10,761 nt of DNA from Caulobacteraceae bacterium UBA6225 (GTDB taxonomy: Bacteria > Pseudomonadota > Alphaproteobacteria > Caulobacterales > Caulobacteraceae). Where the stretch lies: positions 1 to 10,761 of the forward strand of contig DJWR01000076.1 in assembly GCA_002441055.1 (NCBI GenBank), given 5' to 3'. Every line of letters begins with the position of its first letter. Positions within the stretch are counted from its first letter, which is position 1. The notes beneath the pieces were generated by a model, which was not told where the DNA came from, ran no database searches, and saw nothing but the letters and a program-made list of their open reading frames with translations. The position numbers and the translations under genes are program-made. Below, one piece after another: positions 6,222 through 10,761 of the stretch.

Positions 6222-8330
6222 CTATCTCCCCGCCTTCGCCGCAGGCGCGGCTGCGCCCTTCCGCGCCTCGGCCAGCACATAGGCGCGGATGTTCTCGGCG
6301 TCCGCCTCGGAGAGGTAGCGCGAGAAGCCCGCCATGCCCCTGGGGGCCAGCGCCCCATAGAGCACCACCGACGACCAGTTCTCGTCCGACAGCAGGATCT
6401 GCGAGCGCTTCAGGTCCGGCAAGTAGCGGCCCGAGGCGTTGGCCCCGTGGCAGACCTGGCAATATTGCTGGAAGCTGGCAAAGCCGGCCTTGGCGTTCCC
6501 GGTGGAGCTCACCCCCGTGAGGTCGAGGGGCTCCACCTGCGGCAGGTCATAGGTCGGGGCGGTCGCCGTTCCGCCGAGCTTGAAGACCAGCAGACGGCCC
6601 GGCAGTCGCGAGCGGTCGGGCAGTAGGGCCGGCGAGGACAGGGCGCCGGCGCCGCCGTAACCGACCATCAGGGCCACATACTGCTCGCCGTCGATCTCAT
6701 AGGTCGAAGGCGGGGCGATCACCCCGTTCACCGTCTCATAGGACCAGAGCTTGGCGCCGGTGGCCGCGTCATAGGCCGAGAAGGTCCCCTCCGCAGCCCC
6801 CTGGAACACCAGGCCGCCGGCCGTGGTCAGTACGCCGGCGTTCCAGAAGAAGGGATGCTCGACGGTCCAGCGGGCCTTCTGGGCCACCGGGTCCCAGGCG
6901 ATCAGCTGGCCCTTCACCATGGCCTTCAGGCCCGCCAGCTGGGCGGCGTCATCCGGCAGGGCGTTGGCCAGGAAGTCGGTGCCGACATTCCAGGCGCCGG
7001 GCTGATGGCGATAGTTGGCGTCGTTCACATAGGCGAAGGGGACCACCTGGGCGGGGATATAGACCAGTCCCGTCTGCGGGTTGAAGGCCATGGGATGCCA
7101 GTTATGGGCCCCGAACGGCGCGGGGATCTGCAGGGAGGGGGCGTCACGATATCGGGCGCCAGGCGCCTCGATCGGACGGCCCGTGGCCTTGTCGACCCCG
7201 GTGGCCCAGGTGATCGGCACATAGGGCTCGGCCGAGATCAGCTCGCCGGTGGCCCGGTCCAGCACATAGAAGAAGCCGTTCTTGGGGGCCTGCATCAGCA
7301 CCTGGCGCGTCTGGCCCGCGATGGTCAGCTCCGACAGGATGATGTGCTGGGTGGCGGTATAGTCCCAGCTCTCGCCCGGCGTAGTCTGATAGTGCCAGAC
7401 GTACTGGCCGGTATCGGGCTTCAGCGCCAGGATCGAGGAAACGAACAGGTTGTCGCCCTTCCCGTCCGACCGCTTTTCGTGGTTCCAGGGCGTGCCGTTG
7501 CCGACACCGACATAGAGCAGGTCGAGCGTGGGGTCGTAGGCCATGGAATCCCAGACCGTCGCCCCGCCGCCTGTGGCCTTCCAGCCGTCGCCAAACCAGG
7601 TGCCGGCCGCCTTCTCCGCCAGGATGGCGTCAGAGGCCGCCCCATCGGGTTGGCCGTCGGGATTGGGGGCGGTGAAGAAGCGCCAGATCAGGGCGCCGGT
7701 CTCGGCGTCATAGGCCGACAGATAGCCGCGCACCCCGTATTCGGCGCCGCCATTGCCTATCAGCACCTTGCCTTTGACGACCCGCGGGGCGCCGGTGATG
7801 GTGTAGGGCTTGGCGGTGTCGGTGGTCTGGACCGACCACGCCTCGGCGCCGGTCTCGGCGTCCAGCGCGATCAGGCGGCCATCGAGGGCGCCCACATAGA
7901 CCTTGCCGCCCCAGACGGCGACCCCGCGATTGACCACGTCGCAGCAGGCGTCGAAGGCCTTTTCGCCGGCCACCTTGGGGTCATAGGACCATTTCAGCGC
8001 GCCCGTGGCGGCGTCAAAGGCGAAGACCTTGGACCAGGCCGTGGTGGTGTAGAGCACCCCGTCCTTGACGATGGGGGTCGCCTCCTGGCCGCGGTCGGTG
8101 TCGAACTCATAGGACCAGGCCAGCCCCAACTCCCCCACCGACTCGGTATTGATCTGGGTCAGCGGGCTGAACCGCTGCTCCGAATAGGACCGGCCATAGG
8201 ATAGCCATTCGGCGTTGGTCTCGGCGGCCTCAAGCCGCGCCTGATCCACATCCTTGGGACCGGCCGCTTCCTGGCAGGCGCTGAGCAGGCCAAAGCAGGC
8301 GAGCGCGATCAGAGTGAACTTGAATTGCAT
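6222..8330 (-). CDS. PQQ-dependent quinohemoprotein alcohol dehydrogenase, lipoprotein form
   Basis: This 702-residue periplasmic enzyme oxidises alcohols with PQQ and passes electrons through its own haem c to the respiratory chain. Residues 1-19 form a lipoprotein signal peptide ending in the lipobox LSAC with C19. Glutamine at +2 would not act as an inner-membrane retention signal in E. coli. An eight-bladed beta-propeller follows, with repeated AxDAxTGxxxW blade motifs. Key residues are the vicinal disulfide pair C129-C130 (DACCDVVNRG), E197 and N278 (GNGTPWN) as metal ligands, and D323 in WDYTATQ as catalytic base. Position +2 after D323 is Thr, not Asp, which points to calcium rather than lanthanide use. 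The C-terminal cytochrome domain has CQVCH at 624-628 and M666 as likely axial ligand, then an Ala-rich tail. The ATG at 8330 has a strong GGGGAGGG upstream. No PQQ synthesis genes are in the window. Confidence 0.95.
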   Translation of the reverse strand: MQFKFTLIALACFGLLSACQEAAGPKDVDQARLEAAETNAEWLSYGRSYSEQRFSPLTQINTESVGELGLAWSYEFDTDRGQEATPIVKDGVLYTTTAWSKVFAFDAATGALKWSYDPKVAGEKAFDACCDVVNRGVAVWGGKVYVGALDGRLIALDAETGAEAWSVQTTDTAKPYTITGAPRVVKGKVLIGNGGAEYGVRGYLSAYDAETGALIWRFFTAPNPDGQPDGAASDAILAEKAAGTWFGDGWKATGGGATVWDSMAYDPTLDLLYVGVGNGTPWNHEKRSDGKGDNLFVSSILALKPDTGQYVWHYQTTPGESWDYTATQHIILSELTIAGQTRQVLMQAPKNGFFYVLDRATGELISAEPYVPITWATGVDKATGRPIEAPGARYRDAPSLQIPAPFGAHNWHPMAFNPQTGLVYIPAQVVPFAYVNDANYRHQPGAWNVGTDFLANALPDDAAQLAGLKAMVKGQLIAWDPVAQKARWTVEHPFFWNAGVLTTAGGLVFQGAAEGTFSAYDAATGAKLWSYETVNGVIAPPSTYEIDGEQYVALMVGYGGAGALSSPALLPDRSRLPGRLLVFKLGGTATAPTYDLPQVEPLDLTGVSSTGNAKAGFASFQQYCQVCHGANASGRYLPDLKRSQILLSDENWSSVVLYGALAPRGMAGFSRYLSEADAENIRAYVLAEARKGAAAPAAKAGR

Positions 8331-8335
8331 GACGG

Positions 8336-8343
8336 CCCTCCCC
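8336..8343 (-). promoter_or_regulatory. Strong ribosome binding site of the PQQ dehydrogenase
   Basis: The minus strand reads GGGGAGGG five bases before the ATG at 8330. It places the start directly ahead of the lipoprotein signal peptide. Confidence 0.75.
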
Positions 8344-8405
8344 GGCCCGGCCGCGTTCCCGGCCCTTGGACTTCACTATGTCGCGTGCGTCGTCTCAGGC
8401 AATCC

Positions 8406-9056
8406 TCAGGCGCGGCTGCGTTCTGGCCGGTCGGCAAAGACTGCAGCCAAGGTGACCGCCAGGAAGGCGCCGATGGCGGACGTCCCGATCCCCACGGGAT
8501 CGCCGTCGGCCGGCAGCAGCATGGCGGTGATCTGCAGGGCGACGAGAAAGCCGATGAAGACCGGGGCGGCGACGGGTCCGAGCCCCTGTCGCCCACGGCT
8601 CCAGGCCCAGGCGGCGCCGGCCATGGCGATCAGCCCAATCTCGACGGCCTGTTCGGGCACGGGATAGTTCCAAAGGCTCAGCCCAACCTTGGGCCCGCCA
8701 AACCACAGGGCCAAGTCTGGCCGGTGGACCAGGAAATCCAGCAGCCAGTGGGAGAAGACCACAGCCCCCACCATCACGGCCGCCGCCCAGGGCAGACGCA
8801 GGGCAAGCCGCGCGGCCAGGGCGCCGAGCACAGACCAGCCCGCCGCGGCGGGCAGGGAATGGGTGTAGGGCATGTGCTCCAGCACCAGGGCGCTGCCGGG
8901 CAGGTCCGGATCGACGGAGACACGCTCAACGCCTGTGATGATCAAGGCGCCCCAGCCCACATCCACCAGCTGGGCGGCCAGAGCATAGGCCCAGAGCGGC
9001 CCGCGGGGCTCGATCGCCTTGGCGGCGATGGCGGCGGCGTAATGGCCGACGAACAT
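8406..9056 (-). CDS. Polytopic membrane protein with conserved His/Asp, DUF457/YdjM-like
   Basis: This 216-residue inner-membrane protein of uncertain role has about five to six hydrophobic segments. Polar residues of the kind that bind metal are placed as in membrane-bound metal-dependent hydrolases (DUF457/YdjM-like): H5 (VGHYAAA), D32 (AQLVD), E44, H61 and H66 (LEHMPYTHSLP), H103 and D107 (FSHWLLDFLVH), H111 and D114 (HRPDLAL). The activity of such proteins is largely inferred and no substrate is known. The start chosen is the ATG at 9056, because a strong GGGGAGGG lies seven bases ahead and the family begins at the GHYA motif. An ATG at 9110 would add 18 residues with no ribosome site. 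The gene lies 75 bp before the PQQ dehydrogenase and is divergent from the tacA-like gene. Assignment to the exact family is tentative. Confidence 0.8.
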   Translation of the reverse strand: MFVGHYAAAIAAKAIEPRGPLWAYALAAQLVDVGWGALIITGVERVSVDPDLPGSALVLEHMPYTHSLPAAAGWSVLGALAARLALRLPWAAAVMVGAVVFSHWLLDFLVHRPDLALWFGGPKVGLSLWNYPVPEQAVEIGLIAMAGAAWAWSRGRQGLGPVAAPVFIGFLVALQITAMLLPADGDPVGIGTSAIGAFLAVTLAAVFADRPERSRA

Positions 9057-9063
9057 GATCGGT

Positions 9064-9078
9064 CCCTCCCCAGGGAGG
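9064..9078 (-). promoter_or_regulatory. Ribosome binding site of the membrane-protein gene, inside a short palindrome
   Basis: The minus strand reads CCTCCCTGGGGAGGG. GGGGAGGG (9071-9064) is the Shine-Dalgarno of the gene starting at 9056. The CCTCC just before it can pair with GGAGG across a four-base loop and could hide the site in a small hairpin. Confidence 0.5.
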
Positions 9079-9120
9079 CGCATCAGGGACCCGCGCCGGC
9101 CCATGGTCAAGCCTTGGCCG

Positions 9121-9143
9121 TTAACCCCTGACTCAGGTCTGAG
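9121..9143. promoter_or_regulatory. Overlapping dyads with a GANTC site between the divergent genes
   Basis: The 177-bp region between the membrane-protein start and the tacA-like start holds CCTGACTCAGG (9127-9137), a near-perfect dyad around one base. A second dyad, CTCAGGTCTGAG (9132-9143), overlaps it. A GACTC site (9130-9134), the form methylated by CcrM in Caulobacterales, lies in the first dyad. TTAAC at 9121-9125 resembles half of a CtrA box, but the second half is missing. No clear -35/-10 pair was recognised for either gene. Confidence 0.4.
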
Positions 9144-9218
9144 AAACCCCGCCTTTACCGGCGACCTGTATCAATCCGTGACAAATGAGCCCCGCCCGGA
9201 GAGGTGGGCGTCCGGTAC

Positions 9219-9224
9219 AGGTGG
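9219..9224 (+). promoter_or_regulatory. Ribosome binding site of the tacA-like gene
   Basis: AGGTGG lies nine bases before the ATG at 9234. It favours this start over the in-frame GTG at 9204, which would add ten residues not typical of a receiver domain. Confidence 0.5.
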
Positions 9225-9233
9225 TGTCTTCAA

Positions 9234-10724
9234 ATGACCAAGATGGTCCTTGTCGTCGACGATGATCCGACCCAGCGCAGGCTGATCCAGGCGGTCCTGG
9301 AACGGGAAGGCTTCGCCGTCGCCCACGCCGAGTCTGGCGATGCGGCCATCTCTCACCTGATGGCCGGAGCCCGGGTCGACCTGATCCTGCTGGACCTGGT
9401 CATGCCCCGCCTGTCGGGTCAGGACACGCTGAAGGAAATGCGCGCCCGCGGCTTCCATCAGCCGGTGATCGTGGTCACTGCGCAGGGCGGCATCGACACG
9501 GTCGTCCAGGCCATGCAGGCCGGCGCCTGCGACTTCTTCGTCAAGCCCGCCAGTCCGGAACGGATCATCGTCTCCATTCGCAATGCCCTGTCCATGGGCG
9601 ACCTGCGGGGCGAGGTGGACCGCCTGAAGAAGCACAAGACGGGCCGCTTCACCTTCGCCGACATGGTCGGGGCTTCGGGGCCCATGACCCTGGTCAAGCG
9701 CATGGGGGAGCGGGCGGCCAAGTCGACCATCCCCATCCTGATCACCGGCGAGAGCGGCGTCGGTAAGGAAGTGATCGCCCGGGCCCTGCACGGCTCATCC
9801 GATCGCGCGGGCAAGCCGTTCGTCGCCGTGAACTGCGGGGCCCTGCCGGAAAACCTGGTGGAATCCATCCTGTTCGGCCACGAAAAGGGCAGCTTCACGG
9901 GCGCCACGGACAAGCATCTGGGCAAGTTCCAGGAAGCCAATGGCGGCACCCTGTTCCTGGACGAGGTGGGCGAGCTGCCGCTGGACATGCAGGTCAAACT
10001 GCTGCGGGCCCTGCAGGAGAGCGAGATCGATCCCGTGGGCGCCAAGCGCTCGGTGAAGGTCGATGTGCGCATCGTCTCGGCCACCAACCGCGACCTGTCC
10101 CTGGCCGTGGCCGAAGGTCACTTCCGCGAGGATCTGTTCTACCGCCTCAACGTCTTCCCTATCGAGGCGCCGGCCTTGCGCGAGCGCAAGGACGACATCC
10201 CGGCCCTGGTCGAGCACTTCATCCGCCGCTTCAATGTGGAGGAGGGCAAGAAGGTGGTGGGCTGCGCGCCCGAGACCCTGCAGCACCTGCTGGCCTTCGA
10301 CTGGCCCGGCAATGTGCGTCAGCTGGAAAATGCGGTCTATCGAGCCATCGTCCTGTCGGACTCCCCCTATCTCCAGCCCTTCGACTTCCCGGCCATTTCC
10401 GGGATCGTGGCGCCGCCGCCCGCCGAGGCCGCCCCCGCGCCGCTGGCGACGGCGGCCATCTCCCCGGAGGCGGCCCGCGAACTCATGGCCGAACTGCCCA
10501 AGGACGCCCCGGTGCGGATTCTCGATGAGCGCGGCCATCTGCGGACGCTGGAGGAGATCGAGCGCGACCTGATCCAGCTGGCCATCGAAATCTATGCCGG
10601 CCACATGAGCGAGGTCGCCCGACGCCTCGGCATCGGCCGCTCCACCCTCTACCGCAAGGTCCGAGAACAGGGCCTGGACGGGGTGATCGGTGGGTCCGAG
10701 GACGGCGAGACCGAGGCCGCCTGA
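9234..10724 (+). CDS. tacA: Sigma-54-dependent response regulator, TacA-like
   Basis: This 496-residue cytoplasmic transcription activator has a receiver (about 4-118), an AAA+ domain (about 143-370), a Pro/Ala-rich linker (391-412) and a Fis-type helix-turn-helix (about 442-478). The receiver has D9-D11, the phosphorylated D54 (LLDLVMP), T82 and K104. The ATPase has Walker A GESGVGKE (172-179), GSFTGA (219-224, the sigma-54 contact loop, usually GAFTGA), Walker B LFLDE (240-244), arginine-finger region FREDLFYRLNV (297-307) and WPGNVRQLEN (357-366). In Caulobacter, TacA is phosphorylated through ShkA-ShpA and drives stalk and SpmX-related genes. The identity rests on resemblance (DPTQRRLIQAVL opening and overall architecture) and on poor fit to NtrC, NtrX or FlbD. 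The domain assignment is certain; the name tacA is likely. No kinase is nearby. The protein ends in Glu-Ala-Ala. Confidence 0.9.
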   Translation: MTKMVLVVDDDPTQRRLIQAVLEREGFAVAHAESGDAAISHLMAGARVDLILLDLVMPRLSGQDTLKEMRARGFHQPVIVVTAQGGIDTVVQAMQAGACDFFVKPASPERIIVSIRNALSMGDLRGEVDRLKKHKTGRFTFADMVGASGPMTLVKRMGERAAKSTIPILITGESGVGKEVIARALHGSSDRAGKPFVAVNCGALPENLVESILFGHEKGSFTGATDKHLGKFQEANGGTLFLDEVGELPLDMQVKLLRALQESEIDPVGAKRSVKVDVRIVSATNRDLSLAVAEGHFREDLFYRLNVFPIEAPALRERKDDIPALVEHFIRRFNVEEGKKVVGCAPETLQHLLAFDWPGNVRQLENAVYRAIVLSDSPYLQPFDFPAISGIVAPPPAEAAPAPLATAAISPEAARELMAELPKDAPVRILDERGHLRTLEEIERDLIQLAIEIYAGHMSEVARRLGIGRSTLYRKVREQGLDGVIGGSEDGETEAA

Positions 10725-10736
10725 GGGCGCTCTGCC

Positions 10737-10755
10737 CTTCGCGCGTCAGCGCAAG
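10737..10755. other. Hairpin after the tacA-like gene
   Basis: CTTCGCGCGTCAGCGCAAG can fold as GCGC-GTCA-GCGC plus a CTT/AAG base with one bulged C. It begins 12 bases after the stop codon. A-residues, not T, follow on the plus strand, so it is not a standard terminator as seen. The A-run at the edge might be the T-tract of a terminator serving a minus-strand gene to the right. Confidence 0.3.
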
Positions 10756-10761
10756 AAAAAA

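Noticed and set aside
7356..7371. Lanthanide (XoxF-like) use by the PQQ dehydrogenase
   Set aside because: The residue two places after the catalytic Asp in WDYTATQ is Thr. The Asp diagnostic of lanthanide enzymes is absent, so calcium is expected.
6855..8204. A 449-codon plus-strand open frame opposite the PQQ dehydrogenase
   Set aside because: The same artefact: stop codons are rare on the reverse of GC-rich genes. The minus-strand gene has signal peptide, PQQ and haem motifs in order.
9057..9110. Earlier ATG starts (9110, 9083) for the membrane-protein gene
   Set aside because: Neither has a Shine-Dalgarno, and the strong GGGGAGGG lies inside the extended reading, ahead of the ATG at 9056.
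9204..9233. Upstream GTG start for the tacA-like gene
   Set aside because: It would add GVRYRWCLQ-type residues before the usual MxKxVLVVDDD opening, and its purine-rich site is too close. The ATG at 9234 has AGGTGG at a good distance.
9057..9233. Sigma-54 promoter (TGGCAC-N5-TTGCA) in the divergent region
   Set aside because: No pair of GG and GC elements with correct spacing was seen on either strand.
9171..9791. A 206-codon minus-strand frame across the start of the tacA-like gene
   Set aside because: It is antisense to the receiver and AAA+ coding region, with a composition typical of a shadow frame.
1..10761. CRISPR array, insertion sequence, phage or defence genes, tRNA or rRNA
   Set aside because: No regularly spaced repeats, no transposase or defence domain in any convincing frame, and no tRNA cloverleaf or rRNA stretch was recognised; all long stretches are filled by housekeeping-type genes.

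Overview
The window is GC-rich DNA, dense with genes, and looks like the chromosome of an alphaproteobacterium. Caulobacterales (Caulobacter/Phenylobacterium-like) is my best guess. The reasons are a three-gene proton-translocating transhydrogenase operon (pntAA-pntAB-pntB), an alphaproteobacterial aa3-oxidase subunit IV protein, a response regulator closely resembling Caulobacter TacA, a GCTANAWC-like -10 element, and few GANTC sites. These are recalled family resemblances; no search was run.

Layout. Nine genes lie on the minus strand and one on the plus strand. From right to left on the minus strand they are: a polytopic membrane protein with conserved His/Asp residues (9056-8406); a lipoprotein-type quinohemoprotein (PQQ plus haem c) alcohol dehydrogenase (8330-6222); an M3-family PepF-like zinc oligopeptidase (6183-4393); a PaaI-like hotdog thioesterase and an alpha/beta hydrolase separated by 3 bp (4322-3852, 3848-2790); a small aa3-type cytochrome c oxidase subunit IV protein (2724-2485); then pntAA (2297-1170), pntAB (1143-823) and pntB (800 to the left edge, truncated). 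The plus-strand gene, at 9234-10724, is a full REC-AAA+-Fis sigma-54 activator, best matched to tacA. It is transcribed away from the membrane-protein gene across a 177-bp intergenic region.

How the genes fit together. Three units concern respiration and redox: the PQQ dehydrogenase feeds electrons to cytochrome c in the periplasm, the subunit IV protein belongs to the terminal aa3 oxidase, and PntAA/AB/B uses the resulting proton gradient to make NADPH. The thioesterase/hydrolase pair and the peptidase are general metabolism and have no evident link to the redox genes. The TacA-like regulator probably belongs to cell-cycle and stalk/holdfast development and has no partner kinase in the window.

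No RNA gene, insertion sequence, CRISPR array, phage gene or other sign of recent transfer was found, and no gene-free stretch exceeds 300 bases. I saw no new multi-gene system. The points most worth a second look are regulatory: overlapping dyads with a GANTC site in front of the tacA-like gene, two adjacent palindromes in the pntAA leader, a possible degron-like Ala-Ala C-terminus and a GSFTGA loop in the regulator, and membrane anchoring of the PQQ dehydrogenase.
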